Counted from the first letter of the stretch, positions 16,457 to 25,335 are shown. The stretch: DNA of 64,000 nt from CAYMYN01 sp964394665 (GCA_964394665.1 CAYMYN010000023.1:1-64000), one strand, 5' to 3'. Notes: generated by a model not told the origin, from the sequence alone. Program-made: numbers and translations.

Positions 16457-17775
16457 GGTCGGGCGGTGGAGTCGGGATCGACGAGACGACGGTCCCACAT
16501 TTCGTGCGGCGATGCGAGCCAGTCCAGGAGTTGCGCTTCGGGATGGACCTCGAGGCGCGGGGCCGCGCCGGGCAGGAGGGCCTCGAGCGTCGCCGCGTCC
16601 AGGGGCCGGGCGCCGGCGTGCAGCGCGACGCGTAGGGTGAGGCCCGCGGGCCGGCCGGCGGCGCGGCGCACGGCGAGCTGCCACTCGAGCACCTCGCTGC
16701 GCGCGTCGAGCGCCGCGCGCAGGTCGGCCAGGTCGAGCCGCGCTCCGTCCTGTAGCTCGAGCCGTTCGTCGAGGCGCGCGCCGATCGGTCCGACGCGCGG
16801 CAGGCCGCGCCCGCAGGCCGGGCAACGGGCCCAGGTCGGGTCGGCCGCGACGCGATCGCCGGTGCGGTAGCGGAAGAGCGCCGTCCCGTGGCCGACCAGC
16901 GGGGTGAGCAACAGCTCCCCGTCCAGGGCCTCGGCCGTGACGGTGTCGGGGAAGAGGTGGTGGCCGCTCGGCGCCGCGGCGGGCGCGGGGCACTCGACGT
17001 GGAGCTGGCGCAGCTCGGCCAGGCCGTAGGCCGAGGCCAGGCGCGGTTCGTCCGGCGCGCCGGCGGCGCACAGCTCCGCGGCGATGCGCCCGCGCAGGGC
17101 CGCGTCCGCGGGCTCGGCGAGCAACACGGCGAGGGTGAGCCGATCGAGCTCGACCCCGGCGGCGCGCGCCGCCCGTGCGAGGCGCAGCAGATCCGCGGGC
17201 CGGCCACACAGGGCCGTCGGCCGCAGGGCGCGGAGCGCGCGCAGGGCCGCCGCCGCGCGCGACCCGCGGGGCGGCGGCGCGTGGGCGCTGGGCACGGCGG
17301 CGGCGGTCAGCGCCTCGCGCAGGTGCCAGGAGGCGAGGTCGAGCGCTCCGCCGGTCAGGGTCAGCACGCGCGAGTCGGCGGGGTCGAGGCCCAGGATCTC
17401 GAGGTTGCGCCGCCCCAGCTCGCGCGCGACCTCGACGTCGAAGGCCGTGTACCAGACGGGCAGCGGTTCGCCGGCGCGGCCGCGGGTCTCCAGGCGCAGG
17501 GCCGGCCGGTAGCTGCGCGGCAGGGCGGCGCGCACCCGCGCCCCGCCGACCGCCAGGGCGAGCTTGCGCGCGAAGGGCCAGGCTCCGCGCAGCGCCCGCG
17601 GGTCGAAGGCCAGGGCGTGGGCGGGACCGGCGCCGGCCAGGTCGGCGCGCGCGAGGGGCGCGAGGCGTGCCAGGTCCGCCGGGCGCTGGATCGCCCGCGG
17701 CTCGAGGCCCGCGCCTTCGAGGGCCCGGCGGAAGGCGGGGGAGAAGGGCGCGAGCTCCTGGCGCACCTGGCGCAC
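16453..17775 (-). CDS. PaaK-like AMP-forming acyl-CoA ligase, start uncertain
   Basis: A protein of at least 440 residues resembling phenylacetate-CoA ligases of the adenylate-forming superfamily, with YGLAELRQLHVEC in the adenylate-binding region, FRYRTGDRV near the hinge, and a CPACGRGLPRVGPI cysteine pair as in PaaK. The usual nucleotide-binding P-loop is poorly conserved. Positioned first in the operon with thiolase and FadB-like genes, it likely supplies the acyl- or aryl-CoA. The GTG at 17775 is the best conventional start, but in-frame codons back to about 17853 encode RWGRLARLDEAAQRELERRS, which aligns with the usual PaaK N-terminus. A GAGGAG precedes an ATC codon at 17851-17853, so the real protein is probably about 26 residues longer. 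Confidence 0.75.
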   Translation of the reverse strand: MRQVRQELAPFSPAFRRALEGAGLEPRAIQRPADLARLAPLARADLAGAGPAHALAFDPRALRGAWPFARKLALAVGGARVRAALPRSYRPALRLETRGRAGEPLPVWYTAFDVEVARELGRRNLEILGLDPADSRVLTLTGGALDLASWHLREALTAAAVPSAHAPPPRGSRAAAALRALRALRPTALCGRPADLLRLARAARAAGVELDRLTLAVLLAEPADAALRGRIAAELCAAGAPDEPRLASAYGLAELRQLHVECPAPAAAPSGHHLFPDTVTAEALDGELLLTPLVGHGTALFRYRTGDRVAADPTWARCPACGRGLPRVGPIGARLDERLELQDGARLDLADLRAALDARSEVLEWQLAVRRAAGRPAGLTLRVALHAGARPLDAATLEALLPGAAPRLEVHPEAQLLDWLASPHEMWDRRLVDPDSTARP

Positions 17776-18055
17776 CAGGGAGCGGCGCTCGAGCTCGCGC
17801 TGGGCGGCTTCGTCGAGGCGCGCCAGGCGCCCCCAGCGGGACGGGGGTCGGATGGGGTTCTCCTCGGTGCAGGGGTCTTTCCCCCGCGGGGGACGGTGCG
17901 GCCCTAGAGGCTCGCCGCGCGGGGGCGTGGGCTCAAGCGCCGGGCGAGGAATCCCGACCCCAGGGACCGGGACCGGCGAACCGGCGCGCGCAGCGTGTTA
18001 GGAAGCAGCCCGTCCGCACCCCGACCCCGCCCGCGCCCGCCGAGGACCTCCCGAC

Positions 18056-19183
18056 GTGATCCAACGTGAATCGAGCCCTTCGGGCCTGCGTCTGCCCGGG
18101 CAGGGCGAACACCGTCACCCGCGCACCGTGCTCGTGCTGGGCGGCGGGGGCATGCGCGGCATGGCCCACATCGGCGTGCTGAAGGCGATGGCGAAGCTCG
18201 GGATCGAGTTCGACGCCGTGGTCGGGACCTCGATCGGCTCGCTCGTGGGGGCCATGGCCGCCGCGGGGCGCTCGATCGAGGAGATGGAGGAGCTCGTCGC
18301 GGACATCCAGAAGGACGAGTACTTCCGGCTCAACTTCGTCAAGCTCCTGATGAAGGGCACGGCCGCGCCCTCGATGTACCGCGGCGACAAGTTCCGCGAC
18401 CGGCTGGCGAGCTTCCTGCCCGAGGGCACCTGCGGGGACCTCGCCCTGCCCTTCTACTGCAACGCCACGCGCCTCGAGACGGGTGGGTCGGTGTTCTGGG
18501 GCACGCCCGGCTTCGACGACCTGCCGGTGGTGGACGCGGTCTACGCCTCCTGCGCCTTGCCGGGCGTGTTCGAGCCCCTGCTGCACGGGGGCTACCACTA
18601 CATGGACGGCGGCATCGTGGACGCCGTGCCCCTGCGCTTCGCCAAGACGCTGCACCCGGACCTGACGGTGGCGGTGGACCTGTCGGTGAAGGCGACCTTC
18701 AAGACGCCCAACTACAAGAGCCGCGTGCTCTCGACCCTCTACCGGGCCTTCGAGATCGTGGAGGAAGTGCTGGTCGAGCACTCGCTCCACATGCACGTCG
18801 ACTACAAGACGGTGTTGATCCAGCCCAAGGTCGGGCACCTGGCGCGCTTCGACTTCGACGACATCCAGGCCGTGATCGAGCTGGGCGAGAGCGAGACCCT
18901 GCGCGTCCTCACGTCGCACGCCGCGACCCGCGACCTGGTGCCCTCCGACCGGGTCATCGAGGGCCTGACCTGCCCCGTGCAGCCGCGCGACTACGTGAGC
19001 GTGCGCCTCGACCCCGAGCGCTGCATCGGCTGCGGCATGTGTGAGATGGTCTGCGAGACCGACGCCTTCTGGGCCCGCGGCGAGAAGGCCACCGTGCGCA
19101 AGCTCAGCAACTACGAGTGCACCCGCGACCACGCCTGCGCCCGCAACTGCCCCACCGACGCGATCCGGCTCGGGAACCTGTGA
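18056..19183 (+). CDS. Patatin-like phospholipase fused to a ferredoxin-type iron-sulfur domain
   Basis: A 375-residue fusion. Residues about 24-245 are a patatin/RssA-type serine acylhydrolase: oxyanion loop GGGGMRG (29-35), nucleophile Ser59 in GTSIG, and the Asp184-Gly-Gly of the catalytic dyad. The C-terminal ~60 residues are a ferredoxin module with C323-x2-C326-x2-C329-x3-C333 followed by C355, C361 and C365-Pro. In the second motif the position of the second cysteine is Asp358, as in ferredoxins with Asp-ligated or 3Fe-4S clusters. No signal peptide, so it acts in the cytoplasm or at the inner membrane face. The GTG start is preceded by GAGGA. The role of an electron-transfer domain on a lipase is unknown; redox-controlled lipid hydrolysis is a guess. 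Confidence 0.88.
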   Translation: MIQRESSPSGLRLPGQGEHRHPRTVLVLGGGGMRGMAHIGVLKAMAKLGIEFDAVVGTSIGSLVGAMAAAGRSIEEMEELVADIQKDEYFRLNFVKLLMKGTAAPSMYRGDKFRDRLASFLPEGTCGDLALPFYCNATRLETGGSVFWGTPGFDDLPVVDAVYASCALPGVFEPLLHGGYHYMDGGIVDAVPLRFAKTLHPDLTVAVDLSVKATFKTPNYKSRVLSTLYRAFEIVEEVLVEHSLHMHVDYKTVLIQPKVGHLARFDFDDIQAVIELGESETLRVLTSHAATRDLVPSDRVIEGLTCPVQPRDYVSVRLDPERCIGCGMCEMVCETDAFWARGEKATVRKLSNYECTRDHACARNCPTDAIRLGNL

Positions 19184-19256
19184 GGACGGCGGGGGCAGAG
19201 CGCCGCCGCACTCGAGCGCGAGCCCCGGGCCCGACCCGTTCGCGCGCACGATTCCC

Positions 19257-21311
19257 TCAACGCCAAGGTCTCGCGCCGCAGCGCTCGAGGTGCTCGGCGA
19301 TGCGGTCGTACTCGAGGGCCGGGCGCGTGTCGTCGAGCCCTTCGAGGTCTCCGCGCGGCACGAACACGACCATGCCCTTCCGAGCCCTCGTGAGCAGCAC
19401 GCGGTAGCCGTTCTTGGCGACCTCGAGCACCTTGTCGCGCTTCCACTCCGATCCGACGAGCTTGTAGCTGCCCCAACGCTCGCCCTCGCGGCGCAGGTCC
19501 AGGTCCCAACACAGGATCGCGTAGTCGACCTCGAGCCCTTGAACCTGGTACTGGTTCTGCACCGTCTCGAGCATGCTCGCCGAGCGCACGTCGCCCGCCG
19601 GCGCGAGCATCCACGTCGCGATGTCGGGCTTGAACTCGACGAACAGACCCTCGGCCGCGAGGCGCCGCGCTTGGCCTGAAGCGATGATGCCCGCGCGCTC
19701 CTCGCCGATGCGGCGCTGCTTCACCCAGGCGCGCGCGTCGGCGAGGCTCCGCACAAGCCAGAGAGTGTCGCCGCTCTCGTCCAAGGCCAGGGCGAGCGAC
19801 GCCGCCCGGGATACATCGTCCTCGAGCACCGCATCGGCCCAGCGTTCGATCCCCTCGTTGCGGTAGTAGCGCAGTGAGTGTGGGAGGTGTCCGGTCTCGA
19901 GCCGGTCTCGACCCGGGTCATCGGCCCAAGAGTCGCGGTCGACTATCTCCGCCAGCGAGAGCGTCTCGTCGCAGATCGCGTAGCGCCAGCCGCGCGCCTT
20001 GGCCGCCCGGAACCAGGCCGAGATGCCCAACTCTCCGCGGTTGATGGCCTGGTTGTGGCCGACCAACGCCACGACCACGGCGCCGTCGCCGTAGCTGTGC
20101 TCGAGCCCGTCGAGAATCATCGCCGCCTCGTCCTCCGGCAGCTTGCGACGCAGCACCGCGCGCCCCGCCTGGTACGTGCGCTGTGCCTCGTCGAACACGA
20201 CGATGCGCCCGTCGGAGGAACCGGTGCGCGTCCCGCGCGGGCCCAGGAATGCGTGCGCCTTGACGATCTTGAAGGTCGACATCGAGATCACGCGCTGCGC
20301 GTCCTCCCGGGCGTAACCGGTCGGCACGGCGAGCTTCCCTCCGCGTCGCGCGCGGTAGGAGCCCTTCAGCGCGGCGCTGAGCACGTCCACCAACGGGGCG
20401 TTGCCGGTGACGAAGACCGCGTCCTCGCGGAAGCGCGGATCGAAGGCCAGCTTCAGCCCCACCAGCGTCTTGCCAGCGCCGGGCGCTCCAGAGACGAACA
20501 CGATGCGCTTGACCTTGTCGCGCAACGAGCGCTCGATCCACATCGCGACGTCGGCGGTGCAACGGTCGATGAGCTCCACGGGCGCGGCGTGGGCGGCGAT
20601 GGCGCTGACTTCGTGCTGACCGAAGAGCGAGATCGCCGCGTCGAGGATGGTGGACGAGGGCGAGAACCGCGAGGCCAGCCAGGCCGATCCGTCGATGGGC
20701 GTCCGCGAGCGACGCGCGCCCAGCGCAGCCTGCAACGCCTGGCCGAGGCTCCGCCGGTCACACACGAGGGGGTCGCGCAGCACGGCGCTCCACGGAGCGC
20801 GGTGGAAGTGGCGCGCGACGGGTGCGGGCGGAGGCACAGCGCCTTCGGTGAGAGCGAGGATGGGCGCGACGATGCACCCGGACTCCGAGCTCAGCTCCCG
20901 CGTGCGTTCGTGGAACTCCACCAGATTCACGCAGTAGCTCGTGACTTGCTCGCGGTCCGCGGCGCCGACGCGCGAGCGCTTGAACTCCAGCACCGCGACG
21001 ATTCCCTCGCCGAGTAACACGCAGTCCATGCGCAGGCCCCGCCGGCGGAAGTCGTACTCGAGGATCACGTGCTGGTAGGCGCCCAAGGCCGGATCGCTCA
21101 GGGTCGACTTGAGCCACTCGATCTCCCGCGCCCGGTCCATCAACTCCGACTGGAGGATCCCGACGCTGGAACGCCACTCGTCGTGCTGCTCGGGCTCGAC
21201 GTGCAGTCCCTGCTCCACGGCCCCCGCCGCCAGCCGTCCGACGACCACCTTCAGCGGCTCGCGCACGAAGGTCGAGCGCTCTTCGGCGTACCATGCGGCT
21301 CCTGCGGTCAT
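19257..21311 (-). CDS. DUF2075-type helicase with N-terminal PD-(D/E)XK nuclease-like domain
   Basis: A 684-residue protein. Residues about 75-135 have a restriction-nuclease-like core: Glu85 in ILEYDF, Asp96 in LRMDCVLL and Glu109-x-Lys111 in AVLEFKR. A P-loop NTPase of the DUF2075/Schlafen-like helicase type follows, with Walker A GAPGAGKT (275-282), Walker B VVFDEAQ (371-377), and late helicase motifs QVQGLEVDYAILCWD and NGYRVLLTRARKGMVVFVP similar to UvrD-family motifs V and VI. It stands alone, convergent with the patatin fusion (73 nt) and divergent from the MoxR operon. Such nuclease-helicase singletons are often found among phage-defence genes. No experimental role is evident from the sequence. 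Confidence 0.85.
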   Translation of the reverse strand: MTAGAAWYAEERSTFVREPLKVVVGRLAAGAVEQGLHVEPEQHDEWRSSVGILQSELMDRAREIEWLKSTLSDPALGAYQHVILEYDFRRRGLRMDCVLLGEGIVAVLEFKRSRVGAADREQVTSYCVNLVEFHERTRELSSESGCIVAPILALTEGAVPPPAPVARHFHRAPWSAVLRDPLVCDRRSLGQALQAALGARRSRTPIDGSAWLASRFSPSSTILDAAISLFGQHEVSAIAAHAAPVELIDRCTADVAMWIERSLRDKVKRIVFVSGAPGAGKTLVGLKLAFDPRFREDAVFVTGNAPLVDVLSAALKGSYRARRGGKLAVPTGYAREDAQRVISMSTFKIVKAHAFLGPRGTRTGSSDGRIVVFDEAQRTYQAGRAVLRRKLPEDEAAMILDGLEHSYGDGAVVVALVGHNQAINRGELGISAWFRAAKARGWRYAICDETLSLAEIVDRDSWADDPGRDRLETGHLPHSLRYYRNEGIERWADAVLEDDVSRAASLALALDESGDTLWLVRSLADARAWVKQRRIGEERAGIIASGQARRLAAEGLFVEFKPDIATWMLAPAGDVRSASMLETVQNQYQVQGLEVDYAILCWDLDLRREGERWGSYKLVGSEWKRDKVLEVAKNGYRVLLTRARKGMVVFVPRGDLEGLDDTRPALEYDRIAEHLERCGARPWR

Positions 21312-21481
21312 GGGGCGAATCTGCTGCTCGCGTCAGCGTCGTCTAACAATCGCTCTGGTGCCCGTCAACGAGAGGGAGCAGCTCGCGGCGTGGCGGTGGG
21401 TGGCGCGGGCCGCGGTCGCCGCGATGGACTTGCGTGGATCCATGCCGGCGGCGGGGGCTCGCTAGGCCCGCGGGGGTTGCC

Positions 21482-21487
21482 TAACCT
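21482..21487 (+). promoter_or_regulatory. -10-like TAACCT before the MoxR operon
   Basis: TAACCT ends 9 nt before the ATG at 21497, with no Shine-Dalgarno in between, again suggesting a leaderless transcript. The 185-nt divergent region contains an AT-richer patch at about 21341-21350 that may serve the opposite gene. Confidence 0.35.
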
Positions 21488-21496
21488 GGCGCCGCG

Positions 21497-22417
21497 ATGG
21501 AGGGAGCTTCGAGGCAGCGGCTGGCGCCGAGGGGCGGGGAAGGGGCGCGCAGCACGGCTTCGCTCGACCCGGCGCCCCTGCCCCTGCGGCCGCGGGGCGT
21601 GGGAGAGCTGCTCGATGCGGCCGTCGATCTGTTGCGCGCGCGCTTCGGAGTGCACCTGGGGCTGGCCGCCCTGATCCTGGCGCCCGCGCGCGTCGCCAAC
21701 TACTACATCCTCGACTCGCGGCTCCTCGAGGAGTCCGCGACGGTGGAGGGCTTGCTGGCCTACTTCGGGGTGACGATCGGCTTGCCGCTCTTGGTGCAGA
21801 ACCTCGTCACCGCGGTCGTGATCCTGGTCGTGCACGCCCAACTCCTGGGGCGCGGCCGCGGCGCGGGCGAGGCCCTGGCGGGCGCCCTGCGACGCTTGCC
21901 GGCCCTGCTGGCGTTGTTGTTCCTGATGGGGCTGATCTTCTTCGGCGGAGTGCTGCTGCCGGTCGTGGCCGCGGTGCTGTGTTTCCCCCTGGCGCCCCTG
22001 GTCGCCTTCGCGTTGGTCGCGCTGGGCTGGAAGCTGTACCTCGCCACGCCGGCCCTGATGCTCGAGGGGCTCGGGCCGCTGGCGGCCATCCGGCGCAGCG
22101 CGGGCCTCTCGAGGGGAGGGCCGTGGCGCTGGGTCGGCGTCTACTTCCTCTCCTGGACCCTGGCCGTGTTCTTCGCGGGGTTGGCGCAGTTCGCCGACGA
22201 TCCCGACCTGCGCGCGCCGGTGCTCGCGAGCCTCGGGCTCTCGCGCGCGGTCTTCGATCCGCTCTACCTGATGCTCTCGACGTTGCTCAACGCCGTCGGT
22301 ATCTCGTTCACGGCGGTCGTGGCCACGGCCTACTACGTCGACGCGCGCATGCGCCGCGAGGCCTTCGACCTCGAGCTGCGGCTCGAGCGCCTGGCCGGCG
22401 CGGGCGCGGTGGCCTGA
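21497..22417 (+). CDS. Multi-pass membrane protein, first gene of the MoxR operon
   Basis: A 306-residue integral membrane protein with about six hydrophobic segments (for example LGLAALILAPARVANYYIL, LLVQNLVTAVVILVVHAQLL, LPALLALLFLMGLIFF, VYFLSWTLAVFFAGLAQF). A hydrophilic stretch begins PLRPRGVGELLDAAVDLLRARF, a pattern common in glycerophosphodiester-phosphodiesterase-like or DUF7544-type membrane proteins that have no known activity. It precedes DUF4129, DUF4350, MoxR and DUF58 genes with short gaps, so it is probably a component of that MoxR-linked membrane system. No catalytic motif is seen. Confidence 0.75.
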   Translation: MEGASRQRLAPRGGEGARSTASLDPAPLPLRPRGVGELLDAAVDLLRARFGVHLGLAALILAPARVANYYILDSRLLEESATVEGLLAYFGVTIGLPLLVQNLVTAVVILVVHAQLLGRGRGAGEALAGALRRLPALLALLFLMGLIFFGGVLLPVVAAVLCFPLAPLVAFALVALGWKLYLATPALMLEGLGPLAAIRRSAGLSRGGPWRWVGVYFLSWTLAVFFAGLAQFADDPDLRAPVLASLGLSRAVFDPLYLMLSTLLNAVGISFTAVVATAYYVDARMRREAFDLELRLERLAGAGAVA

Positions 22418-22426
22418 GGCTCGCCC

Positions 22427-23035
22427 ATGCAGCGCTCCCCCAGCCCCGAAGCGATCGACGCGGCCCTCGAACGCGCCTTGGCGCGGCCGGAGATGCGCGA
22501 CCACGAGAACCTGCTGGAGCGATGGCTCGAGCGATTCTTCGTCTGGCTGGGGGACCTGTTCGACTTCGGTTTCGCGCCTCCCGTCGCCGGCGCGGCGGCG
22601 CGCGTGCTCCTGTGGCTGGTGCTCGCCGGGCTGCTGGTGGGCCTGGTGGCGTTGCTCCTGCGGCTGGCGCGCGAACGGTTCCCCGCGCGGCGGGTGCAGC
22701 CCGCGACGGGCCAGGCCCAGGTCGCGGCGCGCGTGGCCGAGCTGCGCGCGCGCGCGCGGGCGGCGGAGGCGGCGGGGGACTGGCTCGGCGCCCTGCGCCT
22801 CTACTTCTTCGCGCTCGTGGTCGGCCTGGGACAACGGGGCGACCTCGAGTACCGCGACGCCTGGACCAACCGCGAGCTGCTCCTGCGCGGCGAACCCTCG
22901 CCCGAGCTCGCCGCGACGCTCTCTCCTCTGGTGCGCGAGCTCGACGAGCGCAGCTTCGGCTCCCTGGTCGCCGGCCCCGAGGACGCGCGCCGCTTCGCCG
23001 CGGTGGGCGAGCGCATGTTGGGGGGTGGGGGATGA
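22427..23035 (+). CDS. DUF4129-family membrane protein
   Basis: A 202-residue protein with one clear membrane helix (about residues 62-85, VLLWLVLAGLLVGLVALLLRL). The C-terminal half matches the DUF4129 pattern found in MoxR/transglutaminase operons: a helical region ending LRLYFFALVVGLGQRG, then RDAWTNRELL and the LDERSFGS segment. These proteins are thought to be accessory parts of MoxR-VWA assemblies. It lies 9 nt after the upstream membrane protein and its stop overlaps the next ATG (ATGA). Confidence 0.8.
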   Translation: MQRSPSPEAIDAALERALARPEMRDHENLLERWLERFFVWLGDLFDFGFAPPVAGAAARVLLWLVLAGLLVGLVALLLRLARERFPARRVQPATGQAQVAARVAELRARARAAEAAGDWLGALRLYFFALVVGLGQRGDLEYRDAWTNRELLLRGEPSPELAATLSPLVRELDERSFGSLVAGPEDARRFAAVGERMLGGGG

Positions 23036-24309
23036 GCCGCGGGTTGCTCGGCGCCGTGTTGGTGCTGGCGTTGCTCTTGGCCCTGGTGCTCTCGAACCTC
23101 GTGGCGGCGGGCAAGGTGCCGCCGCTCAGCGTGCGTTCGAAGGAGCCCCAGGGGCGTCTCGCCGCGGCGCTGCTGCTGGAGGAGCTGGGCCTGGTCGCGC
23201 GGCGCCTCGAGGCGCCGCCGCTGGCCCTACCCGCCGCTCGCGCGGTGCTGTGGATGCCGGGCGTACCCGATCTGCCCGAGCACCTGCTGCGTGGTCCGGA
23301 CGAGGCGCGGGGCCCGGCCCTCGACGATCCGCGCCACGCGCTCCACTACCGGCACTTCGTCGAGCAGGGCGGCACGCTCGTCCTGCCCGCGGGGGAACGC
23401 GAGCGGACCTTCCTCGAGCGCGTGTTCGAGCTCGCCGATCCGCCCCTCGGCGAGGAGCTGTGGGACTCCCCCGACCGGGCGCGCCTGCTCGCTGGGCCGC
23501 CGCTCGCGATCGACTTCGCGGAGCGTCTGACCCAGGACGGGCGCGAGCTGCGGATTCCGCTGCGCGCGAGCGGACCCGAAGCACTGGCCGTCGACGGGGC
23601 AGGCCGCGTCGTGGTCCTGCGCTACGTGCACGGCGCCGGATCGATCGTGTTGTTGGCGGAGGGTGGGTTCTTCTCCAACGAGTTCATCGGGCATGCGCGC
23701 CACGCCGAACTGTTCGTGCGCCTGGTGGGCGAACTCACCGCGCGCGGCGAGGACCTCTACTTCGACGAGTTCGCCCTCGGGAGCTGGGCTCCGGCGGGCA
23801 AGCTCGAGCTGGCTCTCGCGCCGGGGGTGCGCGGCCTCACCCTGCACCTCGTGCTGCTGGCGCTGGTGGGGGCCTGGATCGTCGCCTGGCCGCGCGAGTT
23901 CCCGCGCGACGCGCCGCCCCTCGAGCGCCGCTCGCCCCTGGAGCGCGCCCGGGCCCAGGCCGGGCTCCTGGTCCGCTCCGGGCACTGGGCGCATCTCGCG
24001 CTGCGCCTGCGCCAAGGCCTGCTGCGGCGCCTGGCCGCGCGCCTGCGCCTCGTGCGGCGCGAGCTCGAGCGGATGGAGGAAGTGGAGGCCGCCCTCGCCG
24101 AGCTGGCCGCGCTCCCCCACGCCCCGCCCGCCGCCACGCTCCGCGAGCTCTTCGTGACGCGCCCGGTGCGGGACGCGGCCGCCCTCGAGTCGCTCGGCCG
24201 GGAGCTCGCGCTCCTCGAGCGCGAGCTCCTGGAGCACGACGTGCGCTCCGTGCGCCTTCCCATCGCGGTGTCCAGGCGCGAGGATGGCGCGCCCGCCGCG
24301 ACCCGCTAG
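23032..24309 (+). CDS. DUF4350-family membrane protein
   Basis: A 425-residue protein. An N-terminal membrane helix (about 5-25) is followed by a globular domain with the DUF4350 style RLAAALLLEELGLVARRLE start, then HFVEQGGTLVLPAG and GGFFSNEFIGHARHAELFVRL, resembling a GATase/ThuA-like fold of the kind found in ABC-type gliding components. A second membrane helix (about 280-298) precedes a long Arg/Leu-rich helical tail. ATG at 23032 overlaps the DUF4129 stop. Typical partner of MoxR ATPases; molecular role unknown. Confidence 0.8.
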   Translation: MSRGLLGAVLVLALLLALVLSNLVAAGKVPPLSVRSKEPQGRLAAALLLEELGLVARRLEAPPLALPAARAVLWMPGVPDLPEHLLRGPDEARGPALDDPRHALHYRHFVEQGGTLVLPAGERERTFLERVFELADPPLGEELWDSPDRARLLAGPPLAIDFAERLTQDGRELRIPLRASGPEALAVDGAGRVVVLRYVHGAGSIVLLAEGGFFSNEFIGHARHAELFVRLVGELTARGEDLYFDEFALGSWAPAGKLELALAPGVRGLTLHLVLLALVGAWIVAWPREFPRDAPPLERRSPLERARAQAGLLVRSGHWAHLALRLRQGLLRRLAARLRLVRRELERMEEVEAALAELAALPHAPPAATLRELFVTRPVRDAAALESLGRELALLERELLEHDVRSVRLPIAVSRREDGAPAATR

Positions 24310-24318
24310 ACCTCGACG

Positions 24319-25335
24319 ATGCACGCCGACCCCCAGCCCCCCGCAGCGCCCGTCCGCGCCTTCCACGCCGAGGGCGCGCCCGACCTCCTCGACGTCGCCG
24401 AGCTCGGGACGCGCGTGCGCCGCGAGGTCGCCAAGGTCGTCGTGGGCCTCGAGGTCGAGATCGAACACGCCCTGGCGGCCCTCTTGGCGGGCGGGCACGT
24501 GTTGCTCGAGGGGCCTCCGGGTGTCGCCAAGACCTTGTTGGTGCGCACCCTGGCGGCGGCGCTCGGCGGCAGCTTCGGGCGCGTGCAGTTCACGCCCGAC
24601 CTGATGCCCGCCGACGTGACCGGCACGGGCGTGTTCCGGCCGAACGAGGGGCGTTTCCAATTCCAGCCCGGACCGATCTTCGCGCACCTGCTGCTGTGCG
24701 ACGAGATCAACCGCGCCCCGGCCAAGACCCAGTCGGCCCTGCTCGAGGCGATGCAGGAGGGCGCGGTCACGGTCGACGGCGTCACGCACGCCCTGCCGGC
24801 GCCCTTCACCTGCTTCGCGACCATGAACCCCCTCGAGCACGAGGGGACCTATCCCTTGCCCGAGGCGCAGCTCGACCGCTTCCTCTTCCAGGTGCGCATC
24901 GGCTACCCCAGCCCCGCGGTGGAGGAGCGCCTGCTGGCCGAGGTCCACGGGCGCTCGCCGCAGGCCGCGCCGGGCGAACTCGGGGTCGGGGCGGTGACGA
25001 ACGTCGACGAGTTGCTCGCGCTGCGCGCCCGCGTGCGCGGCGTGCGCGTGCGCGAGGACCTCTTCGCCTACGTCGTGCGACTCCTGGGCGCGACGCGCGC
25101 GGATCGCTCGCTGGTGCTCGGGGCGAGCCCGCGCGCCGGCGTGATGTTGCTGGCGGCCGCCAAGGGCCTGGCGGCCCTCGAGGGGCGCGGCTACGTCACG
25201 CCCGACGACCTCAAGCGCGCCTTCCTGCCCGCCCTGCGCCACCGCGTCGGCCTCGACCCGGCCGAGGAGGTCGAGGGCGGCACGAGCGACGACGTGCTGC
25301 GCCGCATCCTGGACGCGGTCGAGGTGCCGCGCTGA
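24319..25335 (+). CDS. moxR: MoxR-family AAA+ ATPase
   Basis: A 338-residue ATPase of the MoxR branch of helix-2-insert AAA+ proteins, which act as chaperones that activate or load partner complexes. Walker A is GPPGVAKT (65-72) and Walker B LLLCDEINR (124-132), followed by ATMNPLEHEGTYPLPEAQLDR with sensor 1 and the arginine-finger region, and SPRAGVMLLAAAKGLA for sensor 2. It lies between DUF4350 and DUF58 genes; MoxR and a DUF58/VWA-like protein usually work together. Its stop overlaps the probable CTG start of the next gene (CTGA). Confidence 0.93.
   Translation: MHADPQPPAAPVRAFHAEGAPDLLDVAELGTRVRREVAKVVVGLEVEIEHALAALLAGGHVLLEGPPGVAKTLLVRTLAAALGGSFGRVQFTPDLMPADVTGTGVFRPNEGRFQFQPGPIFAHLLLCDEINRAPAKTQSALLEAMQEGAVTVDGVTHALPAPFTCFATMNPLEHEGTYPLPEAQLDRFLFQVRIGYPSPAVEERLLAEVHGRSPQAAPGELGVGAVTNVDELLALRARVRGVRVREDLFAYVVRLLGATRADRSLVLGASPRAGVMLLAAAKGLAALEGRGYVTPDDLKRAFLPALRHRVGLDPAEEVEGGTSDDVLRRILDAVEVPR

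Noticed and set aside
21358..21465. Small 35-codon open frame (GTG start) upstream of the MoxR operon
   Set aside because: No Shine-Dalgarno, no conserved features, and composition like noncoding GC-rich DNA; a leader peptide cannot be supported.
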